Notes under the pieces: model-generated | The model's input: only the letters and a program-made list of their open reading frames with translations | The model's database searches: none | Told to the model about the DNA's origin: nothing | Program-made: the position numbers and the translations under genes | Source: Microbacterium hydrocarbonoxydans | GTDB lineage: Bacteria; Actinomycetota; Actinomycetes; Actinomycetales; Microbacteriaceae | Assembly: GCF_900105205.1 (NCBI RefSeq) | Contig: NZ_FNSQ01000005.1 | Span: 1,178,001-1,242,000 of the forward strand | Length of the DNA stretch: 64,000 nt | Reading direction: 5' to 3' | Shown here: positions 8,473 through 17,400 of the stretch, piece after piece | Position numbering within the stretch: the stretch's first letter is position 1 | Layout of the letters: each line of letters opens with the position of its first letter

Positions 8473-8994
8473 TCAGACCACCCCGAGCTCCCGCAGCTGC
8501 GGAAGCTGCTCGACGAGCCATGGGCTGAAGGCGAAGGGGGCGCCGGTCACGGAATCGGCGAACTCGCTCGGATCGGCCCATGCCCATTCGGCGACCTCGT
8601 CAGGATCGGGCGAGAGGGGCCCTGCGGCTCTGGCGACGTGGACGGGGCAGATCTCGTTCTCGACGATGCCGCTCGCGTCCACAGCGCGGTACCGGTAGTC
8701 GGGAAGGACGAGGGTCACATCGGTGACCTCCAGTCCGAGTTCGTACTGTGCCCGGCGGTGCACCGCCTCGATCATGTCCTCGCCGGGGCGAGGGTGGCCG
8801 CAGAAGCTGTTCGTCCAGACCCCCGGCCAGGTGCGCTTGGACAGTGCGCGGCGGGTCACCAGGAGGCGACCGTCCTGATCGAGCACATGGCAGGAGAACG
8901 CCAGGTGCAGGGGGGTGTCGGTCGTGTGCACGGCCTCTTTCGAGCGCACCCCGATCGCGACTCCGTCCGGAGAAAGGAGGGTGACCTCATCCAT
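8473..8994 (-). CDS. idi: Isopentenyl-diphosphate delta-isomerase (type 1)
   Basis: This 173-residue Nudix-fold enzyme interconverts IPP and DMAPP. The family markers are present: AFSCHVLD with the metal-binding His, TNSFCGHPRPGE with the catalytic Cys, and the Nudix-like helix EAVHRRAQYELGL. ENEICPV carries the catalytic Glu. It is the first gene of the carotenoid operon. An excellent ribosome binding site AAGGAGGT lies 8 nt before ATG 8994. The promoter should be in the 77-nt gap shared with the divergent MarR gene. Confidence 0.94.
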   Translation of the reverse strand: MDEVTLLSPDGVAIGVRSKEAVHTTDTPLHLAFSCHVLDQDGRLLVTRRALSKRTWPGVWTNSFCGHPRPGEDMIEAVHRRAQYELGLEVTDVTLVLPDYRYRAVDASGIVENEICPVHVARAAGPLSPDPDEVAEWAWADPSEFADSVTGAPFAFSPWLVEQLPQLRELGVV

Positions 8995-9017
8995 CGCGGG
9001 AACCTCCTTGGTTTCGC

Positions 9018-9028
9018 TAGCTTAGCTA
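9018..9028. promoter_or_regulatory. Candidate CrtR/MarR operator in the crt divergent promoter
   Basis: TAGCT-T-AGCTA is a perfect inverted repeat in the intergenic region between idi and the MarR gene, which is markedly A/T-richer than its surroundings. MarR proteins commonly bind such palindromes between themselves and the operon they repress. The palindrome lies 24 nt from the idi start, so binding would block idi transcription. No experimental motif was compared. Confidence 0.45.
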
Positions 9029-9071
9029 ATAATCAACATAACATGAATCCAATGGTGTGTAGCATGATGGC

Positions 9072-9716
9072 ATGTACAACGGATCTGACGCCAGCCCCCG
9101 GGCGCATGGCGCGTCGGATGTGCTCTCACGACGCGGGGAAATGTCTCCCGACGGACTCGAGCACTCGGCGATCTACGACGTCGACTCGAGTGATCCCCGC
9201 AGCACGCTGATCGACCGCTCGGGAGTCGCGCCGGAGGATCTCCGTCAGATCGCGAAGGTCATGAGCGCGCTCGGCGACCTGAGGGATGCGGAGCAGAAGC
9301 TCTCCCTCGCCTCGCGCCGATACATGCGCCTGAACGAGACTGACATGAGGGCGCTGCACTATCTGATCGTGTGCGCCAACAAGGGGGCGACGGCGACACC
9401 CGGCGGGATCGCCACGCACCTCGGCATCTCCACAGCCTCGACCACCAAGCTCTTGGACCGTCTGGAGAAGGGCGGTCACATCCGGCGCGCGCCGCACCCC
9501 ACCGACCGACGGGCGCTCGCCATCAGCATCACCCCCGACACGCGCCAGGCGGCGATGGACACGGTCGGACGCCAGCAGGCCAAGCGCTTCTACTCGGCCG
9601 CGCGCCTCACCCCGGAAGAGCGTGACGTCGTCATCCGCTTCCTGGCGGATATGACGCAGGAGATCGCACTGCGCGACGAGCCCTGGGCGCAGGCTGGAGT
9701 GACCGCACCCGAATGA
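9072..9716 (+). CDS. MarR-family regulator of carotenoid genes (CrtR-like)
   Basis: The protein has 214 residues with a winged helix-turn-helix of the MarR type. The recognition helix region is GGIATHLGISTASTTKLLDRLEKGG and the wing APHPTDRRALAIS carries the conserved DxR. It is divergent from the carotenoid operon, as is crtR of C. glutamicum, a MarR-type repressor reported to respond to GGPP, so the same role is inferred. The -10-like TAGCAT at 9060-9065 ends 6 nt before ATG 9072, consistent with a leaderless transcript. A later ATG at 9141 is possible, as the first 45 residues are not part of the MarR fold. Confidence 0.8.
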   Translation: MYNGSDASPRAHGASDVLSRRGEMSPDGLEHSAIYDVDSSDPRSTLIDRSGVAPEDLRQIAKVMSALGDLRDAEQKLSLASRRYMRLNETDMRALHYLIVCANKGATATPGGIATHLGISTASTTKLLDRLEKGGHIRRAPHPTDRRALAISITPDTRQAAMDTVGRQQAKRFYSAARLTPEERDVVIRFLADMTQEIALRDEPWAQAGVTAPE

Positions 9717-9748
9717 GTTCGTCGCGCGCGCGAATCAGCGCGAGCGAA

Positions 9749-9771
9749 TCATCGCGCGGAATGCGCGATGA
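9749..9771. terminator. Hairpin between convergent marR and lsr2
   Basis: TCATCGCGC and GCGCGATGA form a 9-bp stem with loop GGAAT. There is no clear T run, so termination is inferred only from its place between two converging genes. Confidence 0.4.
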
Positions 9772-9772
9772 A

Positions 9773-10135
9773 TCAATGGGCGGCGTTATATGCCTCGACG
9801 ACGGGAGCCGGAATGCGGCCTCGCTCCGAGAGCGAGTAACCGTTGTCGTTCGCCCACGCCCGGATCGCGGCGACCTCGGGGTTGCGGCCAGGGCGCTTGC
9901 GCGAAGACGCGGAGCGTCCTGAGGTCGAGGAGCGTCCTGCGGCCGACGAGCCGGCGCGACGACCGGCGGAGATATACGGTTCCAGCGCCGTGCGCAATTC
10001 CTCGGCGTGCTCCGAATTGAGGTCGATCTCGTATGAGGCGCCATTCAGCGAGAAATGCACGGTCTCGCCTTCGCCCACTTCGAGGACGCTGCCGTCGATG
10101 TCGTCTACCAGCTGGTGCACAATTCGTCTCGCCAT
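9773..10135 (-). CDS. lsr2: Lsr2 nucleoid-associated protein
   Basis: This 120-residue Lsr2 homologue is an actinobacterial H-NS-like xenogeneic silencer that bridges AT-rich DNA. The N-terminal oligomerisation domain begins MARRIVHQLVDDIDGS and contains VHFSLNGASYEIDLN. The linker is rich in Ser, Arg and Gly. The C-terminal AT-hook-like domain contains the RNPEVAAIRAWANDNG stretch, close to the family's R-G-R DNA-contact region. Start MARR is fixed by family alignment. The gene is a single unit, and its promoter region is shared with nothing obvious. It would be expected to act on AT-rich acquisitions such as the one at 58866. Confidence 0.94.
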   Translation of the reverse strand: MARRIVHQLVDDIDGSVLEVGEGETVHFSLNGASYEIDLNSEHAEELRTALEPYISAGRRAGSSAAGRSSTSGRSASSRKRPGRNPEVAAIRAWANDNGYSLSERGRIPAPVVEAYNAAH

Positions 10136-10173
10136 AGGGCAAACAATACCCTGACAAAGGCCATTATGACGAT

Positions 10174-10500
10174 TTATTCGTGACCGGGGTCGATGAGCTT
10201 CAATCCGACGATGCATCCGACCAGCCCGAGCAGCAGCAGAATTCGCGGCCAGGAGATGTCGCTGTCTCCGGTGGCCATGGCCCAGACGACCGTCAATGTG
10301 GCTCCGATTCCCACCCATACCGCATATGCGGTCCCGGTGGATATCTCGCGCATGGCGAAGGCCAGTCCGATCATCGACAGCACGAGTCCGCCGACGAAGA
10401 TGACACTCGGCCAGAGTTTGGTGAGTCCCTCCGACTTGCCGAGGGCCGTGGCCCACACCGCTTCGAGGACTCCGGATGCGATCAGCACGATCCACGACAT
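10174..10500 (-). CDS. SMR-family guanidinium exporter (Gdx/SugE type)
   Basis: This 108-residue small multidrug resistance protein has four membrane helices. The essential Glu is E13 in ASGVLEAVWATAL, and the helix-3 signature GTAYAVWVGIGA is present. WATALGKSEGLTKLWPS is characteristic of the SugE/Gdx subgroup, which exchanges guanidinium for protons, rather than the broad-specificity Emr type. The strongest support is the guanidine-III riboswitch directly upstream. A stop codon and Lsr2 start lie 38 nt downstream on the same strand, but Lsr2 probably has its own promoter. Confidence 0.92.
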   Translation of the reverse strand: MSWIVLIASGVLEAVWATALGKSEGLTKLWPSVIFVGGLVLSMIGLAFAMREISTGTAYAVWVGIGATLTVVWAMATGDSDISWPRILLLLGLVGCIVGLKLIDPGHE

Positions 10501-10502
10501 GA

Positions 10503-10518
10503 TGGTCCTTTCGGACCA
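10503..10518 (-). promoter_or_regulatory. RBS-sequestering hairpin of the guanidine switch
   Basis: On the minus strand TGGTCC-GAAA-GGACCA is a 6-bp hairpin. The Shine-Dalgarno AAAGGA occupies its loop and 3' arm, 5 nt before the ATG of the exporter. Its 5' arm TGGTCC overlaps the 3' strand CTGGTC of the riboswitch, so the two helices are mutually exclusive. Confidence 0.7.
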
Positions 10519-10556
10519 GTCTTTGCGCTCACCGGGTACTGGTCTGCCTCGTCCGG
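10514..10556 (-). ncRNA. Guanidine-III riboswitch aptamer
   Basis: Read on the minus strand, the element starts CCGGACGAGG, continues CAGACCAGTACCCGG, and ends with GCGCAAAGACTGGTC. The CCGGACGAGG block, the GTACCCGG block and the AAGAC-type block in this order and spacing match the ykkC-III (guanidine-III) consensus, for example the Thermobifida fusca aptamer. GACCAG pairs with CTGGTC as the outer helix of the aptamer. CCGG and CCCGG repeats allow the pseudoknot of the class. The regulated gene is the guanidinium exporter that begins 13 nt downstream, as expected. A -10-like TAACAT lies at 10581-10586. Confidence 0.9.
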
Positions 10557-10644
10557 GGCCGGGGTCACCGACCGGTCCTCATGTTAGCCATCCGTGCTGG
10601 GCAGGGCCTGTGCAGGCAGAGCGTTCCCCGGAAGGGCCGCGCTG

Positions 10645-11502
10645 TCAGGGGAGGATGCCGGCGCGTCGAGCCTTCGCCACCGCGGCGTGCCGAGTGGAGG
10701 CATCGAGCTTCGACATGGCGGTGCCGAGGTACGCCTTCACCGTCCCCTCGCGCAGGCCCAGCTGCCCGGCGATCTCGGCGTTGGTGGCTCCGAGAGCGGC
10801 GCAGGCGAGGACGTCGGTCTCGCGGCGCGAGAGATGGATCGTCGGGATGGGGGCGGTCGTCGGGGTAGCGGTGTGCTCGGCGAGTGTCACGAGCCGGCGT
10901 TCGACCTGGGCGATGCGCGACCTCAATTCGGCGTCCTCGACCGACGCGGCGATGCTGCGGAGCTCGGCGAAGCTCTCGCGCAGCTCCTCGCGGTGCCGGG
11001 GAGCGACGGTCTCGCTTCCCGGCGACGCGGCCCGAAGACGCCGATCGACCTCGTCGCGGATACGGAGCTCATCCGCGACAGACTGCGCGACCTGCATCGC
11101 GGGGGCGGTCGTGACGCCACCGACCGGCGTTCGCTCCCACGTGCCGGCGTAGAGCACACCCCGCGGGCGTCCCCCCACCACGATCGGCAAAGCGAGGAGG
11201 GTGCGGATGCCTTCGCCCAGGATGTACACGTCGTAGTCGTGAGTGATCTGCTGCGACGATCCGTAGTCGTTGGTCATGCGGGGGCGCAGTTCCATGATCG
11301 CCCGCCCGCCGAGTCCGCGTTCCGGCTTCACCCGCAGACCGTCGAGGCTGTGCGTGCGATTGCCGACGATGCTCGTGACGTTGACGACGCCCTCGTCTAT
11401 CAGGCCGCCGAAGGCGATGGGGAAGCGCGTGCGCTGGGCGAGCTCGCGCACCGCGCGGGTGACGAGTTCGGTCTCGGATTCCATCTGGGCCGGTGCGCTC
11501 AC
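10645..11502 (-). CDS. GAF/LuxR-type regulator resembling RamA
   Basis: This 285-residue regulator has an N-terminal GAF-like sensor (about residues 1-160) and a C-terminal LuxR helix-turn-helix. The sensor contains GVVNVTSIVGNRTHSLDGL and a GLGGRAIM segment. The HTH region is LSRRETDVLACAALGATN followed by GTVKAYLGTAMSKL. The arrangement, length and C-terminal sequence (ending ARRAGILP) closely resemble RamA of C. glutamicum, the activator of acetate metabolism. It is divergent from a DUF485-monocarboxylate symporter pair, which supports control of acetate or pyruvate uptake. The stop is 60 nt from the guanidine-responsive transcript. Confidence 0.8.
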   Translation of the reverse strand: MSAPAQMESETELVTRAVRELAQRTRFPIAFGGLIDEGVVNVTSIVGNRTHSLDGLRVKPERGLGGRAIMELRPRMTNDYGSSQQITHDYDVYILGEGIRTLLALPIVVGGRPRGVLYAGTWERTPVGGVTTAPAMQVAQSVADELRIRDEVDRRLRAASPGSETVAPRHREELRESFAELRSIAASVEDAELRSRIAQVERRLVTLAEHTATPTTAPIPTIHLSRRETDVLACAALGATNAEIAGQLGLREGTVKAYLGTAMSKLDASTRHAAVAKARRAGILP

Positions 11503-11611
11503 GACTACCTACTTTCGGGGGTGACGGCGCTGTTCCCCGTTTCGTAGCGTCGACCCTATCATTCGCCCGGCAGGTGCGGGCGAGCCGTAGACCATGAGGC
11601 AAGGAGGCCCC

Positions 11612-11959
11612 ATGACCGACCATTCAACGGCGGACCCGACGGGAGCGATCGATTACATCGCCGTCGAGGAATCGCCACGATTCCGAGAATTGAAGAAGAC
11701 GCAGCGCTCCTTCATCTTCCCGCTCGCCGCATTCTTCCTCATCTGGTATTTCGTCTACGTGCTGCTGGCCGCCTTTGCGACCGAGTTCATGTCGCAGCGC
11801 GTCTGGGGCGACATCACCGTCGGGTTGCTGATGGGGCTGGGACAGTTCGTGACCACATTCGCGATCACGATGGGATACGTCGCTTTCGCCAATCGGAAGC
11901 TCGACCCCATCGCCACCGAGATCCGTGAAGAACTCGAGAAGGCGCAGGCGGACGCATGA
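11612..11959 (+). CDS. DUF485 membrane protein (symporter partner)
   Basis: This 115-residue protein has two membrane helices (about residues 27-55 and 65-92) and a DUF485-type core, RFRELKKTQRSFIFPL. DUF485 proteins are encoded next to acetate or monocarboxylate sodium/solute symporters (as in yjcH-actP and the mctC locus) and probably assist them. AAGGAGG lies 5 nt before ATG 11612. An in-frame GTG/ATG at 11594 is upstream of that site and rejected. The stop overlaps the next ATG by four bases. Confidence 0.88.
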   Translation: MTDHSTADPTGAIDYIAVEESPRFRELKKTQRSFIFPLAAFFLIWYFVYVLLAAFATEFMSQRVWGDITVGLLMGLGQFVTTFAITMGYVAFANRKLDPIATEIREELEKAQADA

Positions 11960-13593
11960 ACATCCTGCATGGGGCGACGGGGCAGCCCGCTGTCGAGAGC
12001 AACCCCGTCCTGAACATCTCGATCTTCGCCGCGTTCGTCGCGGTGACGCTCTTCATCGTGATCCGGGCCAGTCGGAACAACAAGACGGCGGCCGACTACT
12101 ACGCGGCGGGTCGTTCGTTCACGGGTCCTCAGAACGGGTTCGCGATCGCCGGTGACTATCTCTCCGCGGCATCCTTCCTCGGCATCTGCGGAGCGATCGC
12201 CATCAACGGGTACGACGGATTCCTCTACTCGATCGGATTCCTCGTCGCCTGGCTTGTCGCGCTGCTCCTCGTCGCCGAGCTGATGCGCAACACGGGCAAG
12301 TTCACGATGGCCGATGTCCTGTCGTTCCGTCTGAAGCAGCGACCGGTGCGGATGGCGGCGGCCATCACGACCCTGGCCGTCTGCTTCTTCTATCTGCTGG
12401 CGCAGATGGCCGGTGCCGGCGGGCTGGTCTCGCTGCTGCTGGGCATCGAAGGCAGGATCGGCCAGTCGATCGTAATCGCCGTGGTGGGCGTGCTCATGAT
12501 CGTGTACGTGCTCATCGGCGGGATGAAGGGCACCACCTGGGTGCAGATCGTGAAGGCCTTCCTGCTCATCGGCGGCGCCATCGCGATGACCATCTGGGTG
12601 CTCGCGATCAACGGATTCAGCCTCAACACGCTTCTCGAGGCGGCGGTGGCGAACTCAGACAAGGGGGAGGCGATCCTCGGACCGGGCCTGCAGTACGGGG
12701 CCAATCCGTGGGACTTCCTCTCGCTCGGCATGGCGCTCGTGCTCGGCACGGCGGGTCTGCCGCACGTTCTGATGCGCTTCTACACGGTGCCGACAGCCAA
12801 GGAGGCGAGGCGTTCGGTCGTGTGGGCGATCTGGCTCATCGGCGGCTTCTACCTGCTGACCCTCGTGCTGGGCTACGGCGCGGGTGCGCTCGTCGGGGCC
12901 GATGTCATCGCTGCGGCGCCCGGCGGCCCCAACTCTGCAGCTCCGCTGCTCGCCCTCTACTTGGGAGGGCCGGTGCTGCTCGGCTTCATCTCGGCCGTCG
13001 CGTTCGCGACGATCCTCGCGGTCGTCGCAGGGCTCACGATCACCGCGGCCGCGTCGTTCGCGCACGACATCTACGCCAATGTGATCCAGAAGGGACGCAA
13101 GGATGCGGCGGGCAACGCGGCCGAGTCCGACCCCAACGGTGAGGTGAGGGTCGCACGACGCACGGTCGTGGTCATCGGGATCCTGGCGATCGTCGGCGGT
13201 ATCGGCGCCCAGGGACAGAACATCGCCTTCCTGGTGGCGCTCGCCTTCGCCGTCGCTGCGTCGGCGAACCTCCCGACGATCCTGTATTCGCTGTTCTGGC
13301 GTCGGTTCAATACCCGTGGGGCGGTCTGGAGCATGTACGGCGGATTGGCGGCCGCCATCATCCTCATCGTGCTGTCTCCGGTGTTCTCGGGGTCGCCCAC
13401 GTCGATGATCCCCGGGATCGACATCGTCCTCTGGCCGATGAACAACCCGGGCATCGTCTCGATACCGCTCGGCTTCTTCCTCGGCTGGCTCGGCACCATC
13501 ACGAGCCGGACGAAGGAATCCCCGCAGCTCGCGGCCGAGATGGAGGTGCGCTCCCTCACCGGGTTCGGCGCCGAGAAGGCGGTGGATCACTGA
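11956..13593 (+). CDS. Sodium/solute symporter for acetate or other monocarboxylates (ActP/MctC-like)
   Basis: This 545-residue protein of the solute:sodium symporter family has about 13 membrane helices. Family features include NNKTAADYYAAGRSFTGPQNG, then GDYLSAASFLGICGAIA near residues 67-83 and the IGGMKGTTWVQ segment near 190. The actP/mctC subgroup is supported by the preceding DUF485 gene and by the RamA-like regulator divergent from it. The likely substrates are acetate, propionate or pyruvate. Translation is coupled to the DUF485 gene by ATGA. Confidence 0.88.
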   Translation: MNILHGATGQPAVESNPVLNISIFAAFVAVTLFIVIRASRNNKTAADYYAAGRSFTGPQNGFAIAGDYLSAASFLGICGAIAINGYDGFLYSIGFLVAWLVALLLVAELMRNTGKFTMADVLSFRLKQRPVRMAAAITTLAVCFFYLLAQMAGAGGLVSLLLGIEGRIGQSIVIAVVGVLMIVYVLIGGMKGTTWVQIVKAFLLIGGAIAMTIWVLAINGFSLNTLLEAAVANSDKGEAILGPGLQYGANPWDFLSLGMALVLGTAGLPHVLMRFYTVPTAKEARRSVVWAIWLIGGFYLLTLVLGYGAGALVGADVIAAAPGGPNSAAPLLALYLGGPVLLGFISAVAFATILAVVAGLTITAAASFAHDIYANVIQKGRKDAAGNAAESDPNGEVRVARRTVVVIGILAIVGGIGAQGQNIAFLVALAFAVAASANLPTILYSLFWRRFNTRGAVWSMYGGLAAAIILIVLSPVFSGSPTSMIPGIDIVLWPMNNPGIVSIPLGFFLGWLGTITSRTKESPQLAAEMEVRSLTGFGAEKAVDH

Positions 13594-13634
13594 TCCGCAT
13601 CGCGCCCGCCCCCTCTCGGGGAGCGTGATGCGGC

Positions 13635-13667
13635 GTGGACCCCGACGGCCTACTCGTCGGGGTCCAC
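13635..13667. terminator. Bidirectional terminator-like hairpin
   Basis: A perfect 13-bp stem, GTGGACCCCGACG with CGTCGGGGTCCAC, surrounds loop GCCTACT. It lies between the symporter and the convergent alkyltransferase gene. It lacks a T run, as many actinobacterial terminators do. Confidence 0.7.
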
Positions 13668-13732
13668 GTCATCGTGCAGCTGCAGACCGCCGCCCCGGCT
13701 CGTCAGCAGGGACGGGCTCTGCCCGGATGCGG

Positions 13733-14249
13733 TCAGTGGCCGGACTCGAGGTCGAGCAGGAATCTCTTGCGCTCGGGGTGCGCGCCGTAGTGTCCGGCGG
13801 TGCCGTCCGAACGAACGACCCGGTGCACCGGCACGATGATCGAGAACGGCGTCAGCCGGCATGCCGTGCCGACGGCCCTCGCTGCGCCGGGGTGCCCCGC
13901 GAGTGCGGCGACCTCGCCGTAGCTGAGCGTCTCCCCCCCAGGCGATCGTCGTGATGGTCTGCAGTGCCGTGCGCGAGAAGCCCTCGCTCAGCCGCCAGTC
14001 CAGGGCGAGATGCTCGTGGAAGCGGACCGGCTCTCCGTCGAAGTACTCGTCGAGCAGGGCGACGAGGTCGTCTGCGGCCCCCGGGTCGGGGTCGGGGACG
14101 GCGTGCAGCTGGCGGGAGACGTTCTCGAGAAGCCAGGGGACGGACGGATCGTCGGATTCCGAGAGGTCGAATCGGACGATCCCCTCATCGGAGAAGACGG
14201 CGAGGGCATCTCCGAAGGGAGTCGGGGCGAAGTCGTAGCGGAACGTCAT
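13733..14249 (-). pseudogene. Alkyltransferase (MGMT/Ogt-like) with frameshift and Cys-to-Val active site
   Basis: Reading starts at ATG 14249 (MTFRYDFAPTPFGD) and stays in the O6-alkylguanine-DNA alkyltransferase frame to TTIAWG. A run of seven G (C on the plus strand, 13934-13940) then shifts it. If one G is removed the frame continues ETLSYGEVAALAGHPGAARA and ends LLDLESGH at TGA 13733-13735, giving a normal-length family member of about 171 residues. The catalytic motif PCHRV reads PVHRV (IIVPVHRVV), so the alkyl-accepting Cys is Val. The protein may be a conserved alkyltransferase-like form lacking transferase activity. The frameshift may be real or a homopolymer sequencing error. The downstream stop is within 70 nt of the hairpin at 13635. 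Confidence 0.8.
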
Positions 14250-14432
14250 GCCTCCATACTGACCGGCACCGAGCCGCCATGCGGATCGCGATCGCGGCAA
14301 CGGGGGAGAGGACGGCGCATCCTTCATCTGGTGCAGGAGCAGTGGGGACGGATCGGGATCGCCGCGTCTACAGGCGGAAATACGGTGAAACCCGCCCGGG
14401 ATACCGTCGCCAGCGCGAGGCGCGCTTAGTGT

Positions 14433-17400
14433 GTGAGGGTGTGGCGACGTGAAGGAAAGGCTGCGGACGAGGCAGCGACCGGTGCCTCGGTGACCCTGGG
14501 CGACCTGCACGATCCGGCCTCCGGTGTCGGGATGGGCCATGCGGCCGAAGCGGAGCGGACCAGGCTGCGCGCGGAGGCCGCCGATCTCGGCGGGTCTTCG
14601 CCGCTCGTGACCTTCCGGGACACCGTCGAGTCCGGGATCGACATCTCCAAGGCGCACCCCGGCAGCCTGCCCCAGTTCATCACCGGCAAGTCGACGCTGC
14701 TGTCGAACCTCTTCCGTGACGAGGTGGGCCTACGAACCGCTCGCCTCGCGGCCGAGCGCATCACCGCCAAGAACACCGAGCTGCGCACGGTCCGCGGCAT
14801 CGAGGCAGTCCACCTCGCCGTCGGTGTGGCGGGGTGGCGCATCGGAGGCGCGGACTTCGCCGCCCCGGTACTTCTGCGGCCGCTCGCCATCCGCCGTCAC
14901 CACTCGGACTTCGAGCTCAAGCTCCAGGGGGCCTTCGAGGTCAACCCCGAGCTGGTGCGCATCGCACGCGAGCACTTCGGCATCACGATCGACGCCACGG
15001 CGCTCGCCGCACTCGCGTACGACGGAGGCGTCTTCAAACCGCAGCCCGTGATCGACAGCCTGCGCGCGACGACCCGCTCGATCGACACGTTCACGGTGCT
15101 GCCGCGTCTGGTGGTGTCGACCTTCGCCGACGTGGGCGGAGCGATGGCGCGTGACACGCGCAACCTCGACCACGTCGTGCTGAACGCCCTCGCCGGCCAC
15201 GTCGGCGACCGCGAAGAGGTCTCGCGCCGCCGCCCGGAGCCGCACCACACCGGACCGGACGACCGGGCACCGGCATCCGACAACCTGCTTCTCGATGCGG
15301 ATGCCGAGCAGGAGGCCGTCCTCGCGAGGATCGCCGCAGGGCATTCGCTCACGGTCGCGACGCTTCCCGGTACGGGCGGAACGCAGACCGTGATCAACGC
15401 CCTGGGCGAGCTGGTGCGCAACGGACGACGAGTGCTCGTGGTCTCCGCCCGTCGCTCGACCCTCGACGGCGTGCGTCACCGTCTGGCAGGGATCGGCCTC
15501 GACAGCCTGGCCGTGTCGCCGGCGAGTGCCCGACGCGACCTCGTGCGCGCGATCGGCCGCAACGAGAAGGCCACGGCACCCAAGGTTAGCGACGTCGACG
15601 ATGCGCTGGTGCGGCTGCGCACCGTGCTGCGCGACTACCGTCAGGCGCTGACGGCCCCCGTCGCCGGAACCACGGCATCCGTGCTGGATGCGACCCGTCA
15701 CCTCACCAGACTCGCGTCGCTGCCGAACCCTCCGTCGACCACTGCGCGACTCAGCCCCGAGACGCTCCGTCGGCTCGCCGACGATCGCTCGTCGGCAGCC
15801 TCGGCTCTCGCGCAGGCCGCGCGGCTGGGGGAGTTCCGCTTCGGCCCTGACGACTCGCCCTGGTACGGTGTCACCTTCTCGAGCACGGAGGCGGCGAAGG
15901 CCGCGCACCAGCTGGCCGGCCGACTGCATTCCGACTCGGTGCCCGCTCTCCTCGAGCGTGGGTACGCGCTGATCGCGCAGACCCACATGCGGCCCTTCTC
16001 GACCATCGATGAGCTCGGAGAGTACCTGCGGCTGCTGCAGGGCATCCGTGACTCCCTCGACCGCTTCAGCCCGACCGTGTTCGAGCGGCCGCTGGGCGAG
16101 CTGATCCAGGCGCACGGCTCGCGGCGTGACGCGCCGGGCCTCTCCGGGGCGAACAGGCGTCGTCTGCGTCGCCTCGCCAAGGAGTATGTGCGTCCCGGCG
16201 TCCATGTCACCGAGATGCACGAGGCGCTGCTGCGGATCCAGACCCAGCGCACCCAGTGGCAGCGGTACGTGGATGCGGGCGTCGCGCCCGAGGTCCCACT
16301 CGGCCTCGCCGACGTGTACTCGTCGTGGCAGCGCGTGTCGGCGGAGCTGGCAGAACTCGATGCCGCGCTGGGCCGCCGGGAGCCGCTGTCGACGCTCCCC
16401 GTCGCTCGCCTGGTGCGCACCCTCGCCGGTCTCGCGGCGAAGTCCGACGTCTTCGACAACCTCGTCGAGCGCGCGCAGCTGCGCGATCGTCTCGCTGACC
16501 TCGGCCTCGAGCCGCTCCTCGCCGAGCTCTCGGTCAGGCATGTCTCGGAGAACCGTGTGGGCGACGAGTTGGAGTTCGCGTGGTGGCAGACGCTGCTCGA
16601 GCGCGCGCTGCAGGACGACCGCGCGCTGCTCGGCGCGAACACGGCCGTCGTCGACCGCCTCGAGCGGGACTTCCGCCTGGTGGACGAAGCGCATGCCGCG
16701 ATGGCCGGCCCTCTGCTCGCCTGGCAGCTCGCGAACCAGTGGAAGATCGCGATCGTCGATGAGCCGCAGGAATCTCAGCATCTGCGTCGTGCCCTGAAGC
16801 AGCCGATGACGTCGACCGCCGAGATCGTGAGCTCGGCGCCCACCCTCGTCGGGGTGCTCGCGCCGGTGTGGATCTCCTCCCCGTACCTGGTGCCCGACAT
16901 CCCCGAGTCCGTCGAGTTCGACACCGTGCTGCTCGTGGATGCCGCGGCGATCAATCTCGCCGAGGCCGCGCCAGCGATCCGTCGCGCGCGTCAGGTGGTC
17001 GCCTTCGGCGATCCGGTCACCCAGCGTCCCACGCCGTTCCACGTCGCCGTCGATCCCGGCGAGACCTGGGAGCACGAGGTGCCCTTCGACGACACCTCGG
17101 TGTTCGAGCGGCTGTCCGAGCTCCTGCCGGTGATGACGCTGACCCGCAGCTACCGCGCGGGCGGCGAGGATCTCGCCGAGCTCATCAACGACGCGTTCTA
17201 CGGAGGCGAGATCGTATCCCTGCCGTGGGCCGGTTCGTACCTCGGCCGCGGAAGCCTGACCGTCGACTACGTCGAGGGTGGCACCGGGGCACCCGATCCG
17301 ATCTCCGGCGCCGTCGAGAGCCCGGAGGCGGAGGTGGCGCGCGTCGTCACGCTCGTCGTCGAGCATGCCATCCATCGGCCCGACGAATCCCTGATGGTGG

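Noticed and set aside
10503..10556. ykkC class I (guanidine-I) riboswitch
   Set aside because: CTGGTCCGA resembles a class I block, but the CCGGACGAGG and GTACCCGG order and the short length fit class III instead.
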